NCBI GenBank assembly: GCA_017432225.1
Contig: JAFRJN010000007.1
Coordinates: forward strand, 1-34,874
From: Candidatus Saccharimonadota bacterium
Lineage (GTDB): Bacteria; Patescibacteriota; Saccharimonadia; Saccharimonadales; Saccharimonadaceae
Length of the DNA stretch: 34,874 nt
Direction of reading: 5' to 3'
Position 1 is the stretch's first letter; the number at the start of each line of letters is the position of its first letter. Shown here one piece after another: positions 6,520 through 14,055 of this stretch. Position numbers and translations under genes: made by a program. The notes beneath the pieces are model-generated. The model saw only the letters and a program-made list of their open reading frames with translations, had not been told where the DNA came from and made no database searches.

Positions 6520-7770
6520 CTAATATTCAACTGACCCGTACTGGGGTACCGCCTCCACAAACGTCTGCCCTGGCGCCAGTGCGATTTCAGAACCGCTCTC
6601 ATCATAGAACCGAATCTGCTCGGCCACCGAGTCTTTCTTCCAAGTCCCCTTGATCGCCGTGCCATTTTGGAAAATATAGGCCTCTCCCGACCCCACCGTC
6701 GTAATGTCCTCATGGTAATCATCCGAGGCTCTTTTTTCCGAAACCACCATCGCCACCACTACTGACGGCGCGAGCTGGGTCAACTGGCACACCGACTCCG
6801 GATCCTTCTCACCGAGATCCTCCGCAGGGCAGGCATAGACGTCATGCGAATATCCGCTAGCAAAGCTCCGCGCATAATTATTATTATCCGCATTGTAGTT
6901 ATACCGCACGTTGAAATTCGTCAGCCCACCGAAGTTGATCGCAATATTGATCGCACTAGGGCTAAAAGTTGAAGTCTTGCCCGAGGAGGCCTTATAAATC
7001 ACCAACTTCTCCTCCACTGTGGAGTCCACTCGCGATCTTAAAGATTCAGACGGCGTCATCCGGGTGAACCCAGTGATATTTGATCCGCCATAGCCACGGT
7101 CGGAGTTCATTTTTGCTAAATAAGCGGAAGTGGTAAAGAGATTATTCCACCGCCTCTCACCCCGAGTCCCGCGGTACATATAGGAGTAATTTTCGGTCAA
7201 ATCTTTATACCCGTGCGAAACCGCCTGGAGTGCATCCGGCGCCCCGCCCGCGTGCACGATTGTGCAGTCAAACGGCGTATCCCACTGTAGATAATATAAA
7301 CGGAGCGACCGAATCGGCCCAATCACCGCCGATGACGGATTTTGATAAATCGCTGCGAACCGCGTGATTCCCGCCTCCGCAATCGCTTCAAACACCACCC
7401 CCGCTTCGTTCAGCCCCGCCTGTGGCCGCGCCCCGTCCATGCCATTTGGAGTCTGAATACAATAAGCCGGTGCCGTTACGTCCGCTTCCGAGGCTAGCGC
7501 CACCCCAGTCAAATGGCTATAAATCCCGCTATCAGAAGATTTGACCGACGGTATTTCCGGAAACGTCGCCACAAATCCAGAAGTTTTGTTGATAAAGAAG
7601 CTCCCGGCCGCCATCCCCGCCCCAGCTAGCAAGGACAAAATCCCAAGGATTAAAAACACCAAACTAGATTTTGGTTTCGAGCCTTTTTTAGAGTTTTCCA
7701 CAACTTTGTTATCAAAATCATCAGACTTTTTAAGAGGTAATTTGGCTTTTTGGGATTTTTTATCCTTCAT
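6520..7770 (-). CDS. DUF3048 membrane-anchored extracellular protein (YerB-like)
   Basis: This 416-residue protein has a Lys-rich cytoplasmic N-terminus, one transmembrane helix (LVFLILGILSLLAGAGMAAG, roughly residues 37-56) and an extracellular DUF3048 region. Family-typical segments are RPQAGLNEAGVVFEAIAEAGITRF, written here in part, then GPIRSLRLYYL and a DCTIVHAGGAPDA motif. The C-terminal half contains WKKDSVAEQIRFYD and LAPGQTFVEAVP, matching the second part of YerB-like proteins. The molecular role of the family is not established; a cell-envelope function is likely. The start is ATG 7770 with GGAG upstream; the GTG at 7782 overlaps that site. The promoter TGCTAGAAT (7805-7813) is back to back with the promoter of the next gene. 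Confidence 0.85.
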   Translation of the reverse strand: MKDKKSQKAKLPLKKSDDFDNKVVENSKKGSKPKSSLVFLILGILSLLAGAGMAAGSFFINKTSGFVATFPEIPSVKSSDSGIYSHLTGVALASEADVTAPAYCIQTPNGMDGARPQAGLNEAGVVFEAIAEAGITRFAAIYQNPSSAVIGPIRSLRLYYLQWDTPFDCTIVHAGGAPDALQAVSHGYKDLTENYSYMYRGTRGERRWNNLFTTSAYLAKMNSDRGYGGSNITGFTRMTPSESLRSRVDSTVEEKLVIYKASSGKTSTFSPSAINIAINFGGLTNFNVRYNYNADNNNYARSFASGYSHDVYACPAEDLGEKDPESVCQLTQLAPSVVVAMVVSEKRASDDYHEDITTVGSGEAYIFQNGTAIKGTWKKDSVAEQIRFYDESGSEIALAPGQTFVEAVPQYGSVEY

Positions 7771-7804
7771 TTTTTGCTCCACTTTTTAGAAAATTCTTAT
7801 ATTA

Positions 7805-7813
7805 ATTCTAGCA
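7805..7813 (-). promoter_or_regulatory. Promoter of the DUF3048 gene
   Basis: TGCTAGAAT on the minus strand lies 34 bp before ATG 7770, leaving room for a short leader with a Shine-Dalgarno sequence. It faces away from the +-strand box at 7830-7838. Confidence 0.55.
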
Positions 7814-7829
7814 CATTTTTAAAAGCTTG

Positions 7830-7838
7830 TGTTATAAT
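7830..7838 (+). promoter_or_regulatory. Extended -10 promoter, leaderless start of the surface-protein gene
   Basis: TGTTATAAT followed by 6 bp (TAATAC) and ATG 7845. Confidence 0.75.
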
Positions 7839-7844
7839 TAATAC

Positions 7845-8762
7845 ATGGTTAGGTCAATACATAAAACAAACATTATCTTTGGCGCAGTGGCTACCATACT
7901 GTCAGCCGCTTTTATAGGGTCAGTTTCTCCGGCGATGACGGACGACAGTGTCACTTTTAATGTTAATCTAGAAGAGGTTCTTACTGTGTCATTAACCAAG
8001 CCCACCACCTGGGCTAGTGGTAATGTCAATACTTTACTCCGCAACAAGGTCACTGTTTCGGCGCTCACTAATAATTATTACGGCGCGACCGTATCTATGT
8101 ATGCAGATGATACTCAATTAAAAAATGTTACGTCCTACGTTTCTACCGATGCTAGCACCTACATCGACACCTTGGATAATAATAATGCCACCTACAATAA
8201 TTTCGATCCCAACGCTTGGGGTTATTCTTTGACCGACTCCGATGCTGGCACTGCGTCAGCCAGCTATTTACCAGTCACTTTGGTGTCTAACCCTGTTACG
8301 GTGATTCCTCGTACTGTAGCTACGACCGGCACCAACTCCACCAAAGACGTTTTCTTCGGGGCCAAGGCTACTGACGCCAAGCAATCTGGTACCTACGCCC
8401 AGACTGTTAATTTCGTCGCCGTTACCGGTGTGATTGACACTGATAACCCAGTAGTCCCGGTCAACCCATCTACCGACAATACCATTAACGATACACCTGT
8501 CTATACTGCTTCGACCAACCGCACCACCTATACTTCTCGTAGCACTAACGCTACAAACAATACCGCCACTACAACCACTGATGTCATGCCGGGTAACACC
8601 ACCAGCGCTTATGCTAACGCCGCCGGCGTCACCGCCAGCTCGGATGGTAGCTCTACTATCGTCACCGCACTTGCCACCGTCGCCGCAGTTACCGCGGTCT
8701 CCGGTATCACTTTCTTCGCTTTAGCCAAGCGCGACAATGACGACGAAGAAGAAGAGGAATAA
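7845..8762 (+). CDS. Secreted surface protein with C-terminal membrane anchor
   Basis: This 305-residue protein has an N-terminal signal segment (FGAVATILSAAFIGSVSPAM) and a beta-rich, N/T-rich domain to about residue 198. A Thr/Asn/Pro-rich stalk of low complexity follows. The C-terminus has a transmembrane helix (about residues 268-292) and a strongly acidic tail (DNDDEEEEE). The ectodomain shares an order of motifs with residues 30-200 of the FISUMP protein at 25547..26908: VTFNVNLEEVLTVSL, a VTVSALTNNYYG strand, a YIDTL/WGYSLT block and GTYAQTVNFVA. This marks a common surface-domain family. There is no LPxTG motif, so the helix rather than the nearby sortase probably anchors it. The start is leaderless and a strong terminator follows. 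Confidence 0.8.
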   Translation: MVRSIHKTNIIFGAVATILSAAFIGSVSPAMTDDSVTFNVNLEEVLTVSLTKPTTWASGNVNTLLRNKVTVSALTNNYYGATVSMYADDTQLKNVTSYVSTDASTYIDTLDNNNATYNNFDPNAWGYSLTDSDAGTASASYLPVTLVSNPVTVIPRTVATTGTNSTKDVFFGAKATDAKQSGTYAQTVNFVAVTGVIDTDNPVVPVNPSTDNTINDTPVYTASTNRTTYTSRSTNATNNTATTTTDVMPGNTTSAYANAAGVTASSDGSSTIVTALATVAAVTAVSGITFFALAKRDNDDEEEEE

Positions 8763-8768
8763 AAATCA

Positions 8769-8795
8769 AAGACCAGGTCATGGGCCTGGTCTTTT
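8769..8795 (+). terminator. Intrinsic terminator after the surface-protein gene
   Basis: AAAGACCAGG (8769-8778) and CCTGGTCTTT (8786-8795) form a perfect 10-bp stem with a 7-nt loop, ending in a run of five T. It lies 6 bp past the stop codon. Confidence 0.9.
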
Positions 8796-8837
8796 TGACC
8801 TCTGTTATCGGAAAAATCAAGGGCGCTAGGATTAAGC

Positions 8838-10289
8838 CTAAATCGCTCTAGCGACCGCATTTAATCTCGAAAGAGCTGTGTCCCTTCCGAGTACATTCAA
8901 AGTTAAATCCAGTGCCGGGCTAAACGGCGCAAAACTCACTGCTATCCGAATTAGAGAAAATAGTACCGCGGGTTTTTGCCCAGTCTCGGCGAGTAGCTCG
9001 TTCAAGGCGGCGTTAAGATTCTCTGCTGTCCAATCCGTAATTTCACCTAGGCGGCTGATTGATTTTTTCATCAAATCTTCAAGCTCCGCTTCGGACAATT
9101 TCTTCAAAAACTTATTTGACTTCAGCATCTCCATGTCAATTTCCGGGTCTTTAAAGAAATATTCCGTCATGGCCCGAAGGTCCGACAGGGTCTTTAGCCG
9201 GTCGTAAATAATCGACAAAACTTTAAGCTTATATTCTTCGCTAGAGCCTGCCGCTGCCTCCGGCCAGAACCCCTCGGTCTTTACATACAGCGCCGAGGCT
9301 CCTTCCGTGTCAAAAATTCGCCGAATCCATTGCCCATTCATCCAGAGTAGCTTCGTCTCGTCGTAGCGCGCCCCCGAGCTCTGAATCCGATCTCGAGAAA
9401 ACCGAGAGACTAGCTCATCTTTAGTATAAATCTCTTGCTCGGTACCATCGTTCCATCCTAGGCACGCGAGGTAATTTAGCATCGCTTCCGGCAAAACTCC
9501 ATCATCGCGATATTCGGTGACCGACTTCGCTCCGTCGCGCTTGCCGAGCTTTTTGTTCCCCGTCGGGGCTAAAATATGTGGTAGGGACACCAAAACCGGT
9601 CGTTCCAGACCAAAAGCATCATAGAGCCCCAGATAATTTGGCGTAGAAGACAGATATTCTACTCCGCGCATTACGTGGGTCACGCCCATTTCTGCGTCAT
9701 CCACGATATGGGCGAAGTTGTAGGTCGGATAGCCGTCTTTTTTGATCAAAATTATATCATCCTGGACTTCTGGTCCAGCTTTCATCGGCCCCATTACCGC
9801 GTCGGTCCACTCATAATCTTTCGGTTCGGCCAGAAACCGAATCGGCACACCTTCATGGAACTCAAAATCCAGCTTCTCTGGCCGGAAATTGCGATATAGA
9901 AATGGTACTTTCTTCTCTGAACATTCCTTGCGGTACTCGTCAATTTTCTCCGCTGGGGTCGGGTCCGAATAGGCTCGATGGGCATCAAGAAGCTTTTTTA
10001 CCCACTCATGATAAATTTCAAGTCTCTCACTCTGAAAATACGGCCCGTTATCTCCCCCGACCTCTGGTCCTTCGTCCCATTCCAGCCCGAGCCATTTCAA
10101 AGTATCCTCAATCAAGTCCGTCGCCCCCTCGACATAGCGTTCCCGGTCGGTATCCTCAATTCTCAAAATAAACTTCCCGTTATTCTGCCGGGCAACTAAA
10201 TACGGATAAATCGCGCTCCTTACATTCCCGATATGGATATACCCAGTCGGGCTCGGAGCAAATCTGGTAATACAATTGTCAGTCTTCAT
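8838..10289 (-). CDS. gltX: Glutamyl-tRNA synthetase
   Basis: This class I synthetase charges tRNA-Glu with glutamate in the cytoplasm. The 483-residue protein has the signature APSPTGYIHIGN near residues 11-22 (HIGH variant HIGN), LRIEDTDRER near 43, the VMRGVEYLSSTPN region, and KKLGKRDGA as the KMSKS loop (usually KLSKRDG). A helical anticodon-binding region completes the family length. No glutaminyl-tRNA synthetase or GatCAB gene is visible, so whether it is discriminating cannot be told. The start is ATG 10289, 7 bp after TGTTAGAAT, another leaderless arrangement. Confidence 0.95.
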   Translation of the reverse strand: MKTDNCITRFAPSPTGYIHIGNVRSAIYPYLVARQNNGKFILRIEDTDRERYVEGATDLIEDTLKWLGLEWDEGPEVGGDNGPYFQSERLEIYHEWVKKLLDAHRAYSDPTPAEKIDEYRKECSEKKVPFLYRNFRPEKLDFEFHEGVPIRFLAEPKDYEWTDAVMGPMKAGPEVQDDIILIKKDGYPTYNFAHIVDDAEMGVTHVMRGVEYLSSTPNYLGLYDAFGLERPVLVSLPHILAPTGNKKLGKRDGAKSVTEYRDDGVLPEAMLNYLACLGWNDGTEQEIYTKDELVSRFSRDRIQSSGARYDETKLLWMNGQWIRRIFDTEGASALYVKTEGFWPEAAAGSSEEYKLKVLSIIYDRLKTLSDLRAMTEYFFKDPEIDMEMLKSNKFLKKLSEAELEDLMKKSISRLGEITDWTAENLNAALNELLAETGQKPAVLFSLIRIAVSFAPFSPALDLTLNVLGRDTALSRLNAVARAI

Positions 10290-10296
10290 TTTTTAT

Positions 10297-10305
10297 ATTC
10301 TAACA
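10297..10305 (-). promoter_or_regulatory. Extended -10 promoter, leaderless start of gltX
   Basis: TGTTAGAAT on the minus strand ends 7 bp before the gltX ATG. It sits only 3 bp past the terminator hairpin of the upstream gene. Confidence 0.6.
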
Positions 10306-10307
10306 CA

Positions 10308-10342
10308 AAATTTGAAACGGAATTCACTTTCGTTTCAAATTT
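10308..10342 (-). terminator. Terminator of the H1-like-tail gene
   Basis: A perfect 12-bp inverted repeat (10308-10319 with 10331-10342) with an 11-nt loop lies between that gene and the gltX promoter. The minus strand continues TGTG after the AAATTT foot. A second small hairpin of the CTTTCTTT/AAAGAAAG type lies at about 10366-10385. Confidence 0.65.
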
Positions 10343-10389
10343 CAAGCTGGTTTTCTTTGCTGGGCTTTCTTTTCCCGAAAGAAAGTCCA

Positions 10390-11586
10390 CTACAAAGACG
10401 TCGCGATGGTTTTGAGCTGTTTTTTCGTGAGAGACCCGGTTTTAACCTGGAGTTTATAAAGCAGCCCGCCGTTCACCCAGGCTTCCCAGTTAGAACCCAT
10501 ATAAATCGTCAGCCCTTGTTCGATTACCACGCTGTATTCGTCGTCAGAGTAATTTTCTCGGACGTAGTTGTTGAGTAGGGCCGAAGAATCCCAGCTAGAG
10601 GCCTCTTCGGTGATCATAAACGACCCTTCTTCACTCTTAAAATTCATCGTCACTTTGCCGCTGGCCGAAGTCACATCAGAAAGTTCATACCCTCGCGGCA
10701 CGTAGTCTGGATAAGTCGCCTCAATCCCGGATTGCGAAGCTGCTACTTTGAGCGACATATCCGCCGAAGTCAGGTTGACAAAATAAACCAACGCAAATAC
10801 TGCCGTTACTGCGCAGGTAATCATTAACGTCAATCTTGCCCAGCCAAACCGAGTGATGAGGTCACCCTTTTTGTGGTGTTTCTTCCCCGTGTCGGGCAAT
10901 TTCTCAGCTAGAGAAATCGCACGTTTGATCTCATTCTCTTTGACTTCTTTAGCGGACAATTTCCGTGGTTTCTGTTTGGAGGCCTTAAATGTATCGATGC
11001 CAAAGCGCTTTCTCTTCGTCGCCTCTTCGGATTTCTTAGGGGCTATCTTTGCAGGCTGATTCTCGACTTCCGCTCGATTTCTCGCCACATCTCTCAAGAT
11101 GATTTTTGACTCATACCCTCCTAGATTAGCTCCAAGATTCAAAGTCTCAAAGCTTTCAGTCTCCGCCTCTTGAGTCTGTTCAGGCAAAATTACTTCTGGC
11201 GCCTTTTCCGGTGCTTTCTGCTCTTTTAAGGCCTTTACGCTTTTACTAAAGCTCGCCGGCTTTTTTAATTCTTTTACTGGTTCGGCCGCTTTTTTTAGTT
11301 CTTTTTTTGGCTCTTCTAACTTTTTAGGAGCAGTTTTTTCTACCGTAGTCTTTTTTGCGGTAGCCTTTTTCGTAGTGGCCTTTTTTGCCGTAGTCTTCTT
11401 TACAGTGGTCTTTTTAGCAGTCTTTTTTGCAGTGGTTTTCTTCGCGGTGGCCTTTTTCTTGGATTTGGCCTCAAAATTATTATTTACCCGGACGCTGTCT
11501 TTCTCGGTCTTGTTCTCTTGTACGACACGCACATTTAACCCGCGTTCTTTACGTTTCGACTGCGACGATTTTGCTTTTTCTGCCAT
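10390..11586 (-). CDS. Membrane protein with histone-H1-like Lys/Ala/Thr tail
   Basis: I recognise no characterised family for the whole 398-residue protein. Residues 40-90 are tandem AKKTT/VKKTT/AKKAT units resembling bacterial histone-H1-like proteins. A long charged region rich in K, E and P follows, then one transmembrane helix (about 250-270). The C-terminal domain of about 125 residues is presumably outside the cell, with YPDYVPRGYELSDV, a strand-rich middle and a WEAWVNGGLLYKLQ motif, reminiscent of DUF4367-type domains. The positive N-terminal part should be cytoplasmic and could touch DNA or RNA; this is an inference from composition. An LPDTG at about residue 229 lies on the cytoplasmic side and is probably not a sorting signal. 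The start ATG has GAGGT upstream. Confidence 0.75.
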   Translation of the reverse strand: MAEKAKSSQSKRKERGLNVRVVQENKTEKDSVRVNNNFEAKSKKKATAKKTTAKKTAKKTTVKKTTAKKATTKKATAKKTTVEKTAPKKLEEPKKELKKAAEPVKELKKPASFSKSVKALKEQKAPEKAPEVILPEQTQEAETESFETLNLGANLGGYESKIILRDVARNRAEVENQPAKIAPKKSEEATKRKRFGIDTFKASKQKPRKLSAKEVKENEIKRAISLAEKLPDTGKKHHKKGDLITRFGWARLTLMITCAVTAVFALVYFVNLTSADMSLKVAASQSGIEATYPDYVPRGYELSDVTSASGKVTMNFKSEEGSFMITEEASSWDSSALLNNYVRENYSDDEYSVVIEQGLTIYMGSNWEAWVNGGLLYKLQVKTGSLTKKQLKTIATSL

Positions 11587-11660
11587 TATGACCTCACTTA
11601 TATATAATAATGATACTAAACTTGCCGCAAAAAAACAAGAGCGAAATAAAAACTCTCTTG

Positions 11661-11669
11661 TGTTATAAT
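11661..11669 (+). promoter_or_regulatory. Extended -10 promoter, leaderless start of the PEGA gene
   Basis: TGTTATAAT, 6 bp (ATATAC), then ATG 11676. It shows that the in-frame ATG at 11610 lies upstream of the promoter and is not used. Confidence 0.75.
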
Positions 11670-11675
11670 ATATAC

Positions 11676-13082
11676 ATGGACGCAGAAAAACGCGCTCGTC
11701 GTCAAAGCTTAAGGGTTATCATATCAGAGATAATCATGGTCATCGCCGTGGTCGCTACGGTCTCGGTTTTGGCTTTTGTGGTCTCCGGTTATTGGCTGGG
11801 GTCAGATTTCAAAATCGAGCGGCAGGGTCTGCTCCAGATTTATTCTACGCCTACCGGCGCCGATGTAGAAGTGGATAATAATCCTGGCTCGTGGCTCCAG
11901 CGCACCAACACGTCCAAAACTCTCTCGGCCGGCGAGCACACGATTAAATTGACTAAAGACGGTTATGATTCTTGGTCACGCACCATCAGCATCACCGAGG
12001 GGCTACTCTATCGGCTTCACTACCCCCGTTTATTCCTCCTAAATCGCGATCATGAGAGCGCCCTTGATTTTTCCGGAAATTTTGCCTCCGTCACGCCCAA
12101 TCGCAACACGATTTTGCTTGCTAATAACACTACTACCTGGCAGATTTTTAATCTCGATAGCGACTCGGGCAGGCCCCAGAGCATTGACCTATCCAAAATC
12201 CTGCCTTTCACTAGTCTAGCCGAAGGCGCCTCCGAGGGTCTCTTCACTGGCACGATTATAAGCGCCGATTGGGCCACGGATAACGAACATGTTCTCTTAA
12301 AAATCGCTGGCCCAGCCACTCCAGATGCTACTAGCATCGCTACGAATTGGCTAGTTTTGAATATCAAAAATCCTTCAAATTCCATCAATCTCACCAAAGA
12401 ATTCAACGCCGACTTTTCTGAAATCCAGATTCTCGATAGCTCTGCCAATAATCTCCTCGCAGTCCTGAATGGCAACCTCCATCGCATCGATGCCGGCGCC
12501 AAGCAAATTTCCGCAATTTTGGCCCAAAATGTAGTCTCTTTTGACTACTATAATGGCGATGTTATCTTTTCTACCCCTAGCGTAGTGAGCCTACTTAAGC
12601 TCGGCAGCGGCGAGATAGATGAGCTTATCTCTATTTCCGAGCCCACCCAGGTTTTTGCCACCAAATTTTACGACGACGAATACCTCGGCCTCATGAGCGG
12701 CAGTAGCGCAAAGCTTTATTTCAAAAAAGATTTTGTCTTGAAATCTGAATATGACCTCAACTTCTCGCCCGCCAGTGTCAAAGTCGGCCAGCACGGCGAG
12801 TTTATCGCTATGTACACCGGCGGCCATATCGCCACACTCGACATGGAGGCCCAGGCAGTCGTGGACTGGTCCACCGATACCGACAGTTTTGGCTGGCTCG
12901 ATGGCAGCATGATTTATGCGGTAAAGGATGGCGTCTTAAACGTCTATGATTTCGACGGGCTCAATCATCGTACGCTCGCCACCAACGTCTCCGCCCACTT
13001 CCCCGTCACTATTACTTCCGACAAATACCTCTATTATTTCAAAGACGGCACCCTGGTCCGCGAATATTTGTACGAAAAATAA
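11676..13082 (+). CDS. PEGA-domain membrane protein
   Basis: This 468-residue protein has a short basic N-terminus and one transmembrane helix (IIMVIAVVATVSVLAFVVSG, about residues 19-38). The PEGA domain follows: IYSTPTGADVEVDNN, then SAGEHTIKLTKDGYDSWSRTISI, quoted here only in part. The remaining roughly 350 residues are repetitive beta strands with regularly spaced aromatic and Asp residues, as in a beta-propeller. PEGA domains are extracellular beta-sandwich domains often found with cell-surface and peptidoglycan-linked proteins; no enzyme motif is seen here. The gene is leaderless and ends 2 bp before the stop of the convergent thioredoxin gene, with no terminator between them. Confidence 0.8.
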   Translation: MDAEKRARRQSLRVIISEIIMVIAVVATVSVLAFVVSGYWLGSDFKIERQGLLQIYSTPTGADVEVDNNPGSWLQRTNTSKTLSAGEHTIKLTKDGYDSWSRTISITEGLLYRLHYPRLFLLNRDHESALDFSGNFASVTPNRNTILLANNTTTWQIFNLDSDSGRPQSIDLSKILPFTSLAEGASEGLFTGTIISADWATDNEHVLLKIAGPATPDATSIATNWLVLNIKNPSNSINLTKEFNADFSEIQILDSSANNLLAVLNGNLHRIDAGAKQISAILAQNVVSFDYYNGDVIFSTPSVVSLLKLGSGEIDELISISEPTQVFATKFYDDEYLGLMSGSSAKLYFKKDFVLKSEYDLNFSPASVKVGQHGEFIAMYTGGHIATLDMEAQAVVDWSTDTDSFGWLDGSMIYAVKDGVLNVYDFDGLNHRTLATNVSAHFPVTITSDKYLYYFKDGTLVREYLYEK

Positions 13083-13084
13083 AT

Positions 13085-13738
13085 TTATGAGGACAGCCTA
13101 TCTTCGATAGTCTGTTTTAGCTCTTTTAGGTTAATTGCTTTGCCATCAATTCTAAATGTCGGCGTGCCGGTGAGGCCGGTTTTCTTACCCATACTATATT
13201 CAAAGGCTGTGCGATCCTTCACCGCGTCGCTTTTTATATCCGTAGTAAACTTATTGACATCGCCAAGGCTATTACTGGCCTCTTCAAAATACCCTGCAAA
13301 CAGCTTGACTAGCTCGTTAGCATCTTCTTCATAGCACCACTCGCTCTGATTATTAAAGAGTAAATCTTTGTACTCCTTGAAATAGCCTTGGATCTGGGCT
13401 GCCGTGGCCGCACAAGCCGCCAACGGACCATTTGCAGAACCGAGATTATAGGTGCGAAATACCAAGGCGATTTTGCCGTCGTACTTTTCCATCAGGCTAT
13501 TAATAATTCTGTTCCATTCAGCACAGTGTGCACAGGTGAAATCGGCGTATTCGTAGAGAACCATCTCGGCCGTGTCGGGGTTGCCAACTATCTTTTCGCC
13601 AATGTCGCCAGTCTCTACTGACGCGGCGTGAATCGTGTCTACATCCGGGTCCACTGTCTTGCGAGTACTAGAAATCATTGCCGCTACCAGCCCCACTAGC
13701 GCGACCAAACAAATCCCGATAATAATTTTTCTCTTCAT
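13085..13738 (-). CDS. DsbA-family thiol oxidoreductase, membrane anchored
   Basis: This 217-residue protein has an N-terminal signal-anchor (IIIGICLVALVGLVAAMI) and a DsbA-like thioredoxin fold outside the cell. The redox centre is CAHC in YEYADFTCAHCAEW, near residue 73, and the cis-Pro loop is GLTGTPTF near residue 189. Two more Cys (in AACAAT and EWCYE) lie in the helical insert. It should oxidise or shuffle disulfides in exported proteins. The start is ATG 13738, with GAGGAG 3 bp upstream and TATAAT at 13763-13768. The longer open frame reaching 13999 runs through tRNA-Leu and is artefactual. Confidence 0.88.
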   Translation of the reverse strand: MKRKIIIGICLVALVGLVAAMISSTRKTVDPDVDTIHAASVETGDIGEKIVGNPDTAEMVLYEYADFTCAHCAEWNRIINSLMEKYDGKIALVFRTYNLGSANGPLAACAATAAQIQGYFKEYKDLLFNNQSEWCYEEDANELVKLFAGYFEEASNSLGDVNKFTTDIKSDAVKDRTAFEYSMGKKTGLTGTPTFRIDGKAINLKELKQTIEDRLSS

Positions 13739-13762
13739 ATTCTCCTCGCTCAATTTTATACT

Positions 13763-13768
13763 ATTATA
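13763..13768 (-). promoter_or_regulatory. Promoter of the DsbA-like gene
   Basis: GTG-TATAAT on the minus strand, about 24 bp before the ATG, with GAGGAG between them (13742-13747). Unlike most promoters here, the TG directly abuts the -10 box. Confidence 0.55.
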
Positions 13769-13791
13769 CACCTTTTTAGCCTTTTTGCTGC

Positions 13792-13890
13792 ACAAAAAAT
13801 GGTGGGCGAAGAGGGACTTGCCCGCCGAAGGCACCACAGTCCTGCTTTTTGATTTTTTGCTACAAAAAATGGTGGGCGAAGAGGGACTTG
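13792..13890 (-). repeat. Direct repeat: truncated copy of the tRNA-Leu 3' end
   Basis: 13792-13820 and 13862-13890 are identical over 29 bp with a 70-bp period. The shared block is the last 21 nt of tRNA-Leu including CCA, plus 8 nt of flank. Similarity continues with a 2-bp gap through TTTTTGCT on the downstream side. It repeats the pattern seen at tRNA-Glu (6343..6438). Confidence 0.75.
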
Positions 13891-13956
13891 AACCCTCACT
13901 CCATTGCTGGAACCAGATTTTGAGTCTAGCGCGTCTACCAATTCCGCCATTCACCC
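13870..13956 (-). tRNA. tRNA-Leu (CAA anticodon)
   Basis: The 87-nt sequence has the long variable arm of a class II tRNA. The acceptor GGGTGAA pairs with TTCGCCC, followed by discriminator A and an encoded CCA. The anticodon loop CTCAAAA gives CAA at 34-36, reading UUG. The D-loop has AATTGGTAGACGC and the T-arm GGTTCAAGTCC. No clear promoter is placed; TGCTAAAAT lies about 60 bp upstream. Confidence 0.95.
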
Positions 13957-14040
13957 CCACAAGACCAATTTGTGGCAACCGATAAAACCAGTTAGGCAAT
14001 TATCAGTTGCTCTTCTATTTTAGCATATTTTATCGATTTA

Positions 14041-14049
14041 TGCTATAAT
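14041..14049 (+). promoter_or_regulatory. Extended -10 promoter, leaderless start of the sortase gene
   Basis: TGCTATAAT, 6 bp (TATTTT), then ATG 14056. Confidence 0.75.
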
Positions 14050-14055
14050 TATTTT

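Noticed and set aside
10885-10902. LPDTG sequence in the H1-like-tail protein as a sortase signal
   Set aside because: It lies before the only transmembrane helix, on the Lys-rich side that should be cytoplasmic, and about 170 residues from the C-terminus. A real sorting signal is C-terminal, followed by a helix and a basic tail.
11610-11675. Upstream ATG for the PEGA protein
   Set aside because: It lies upstream of the TGTTATAAT box at 11661, which places the mRNA start at ATG 11676; the extra 22 residues also look random.
13739-13999. N-terminal extension of the DsbA-like protein
   Set aside because: The open frame runs through tRNA-Leu. A promoter, Shine-Dalgarno sequence and signal-anchor all fit ATG 13738.
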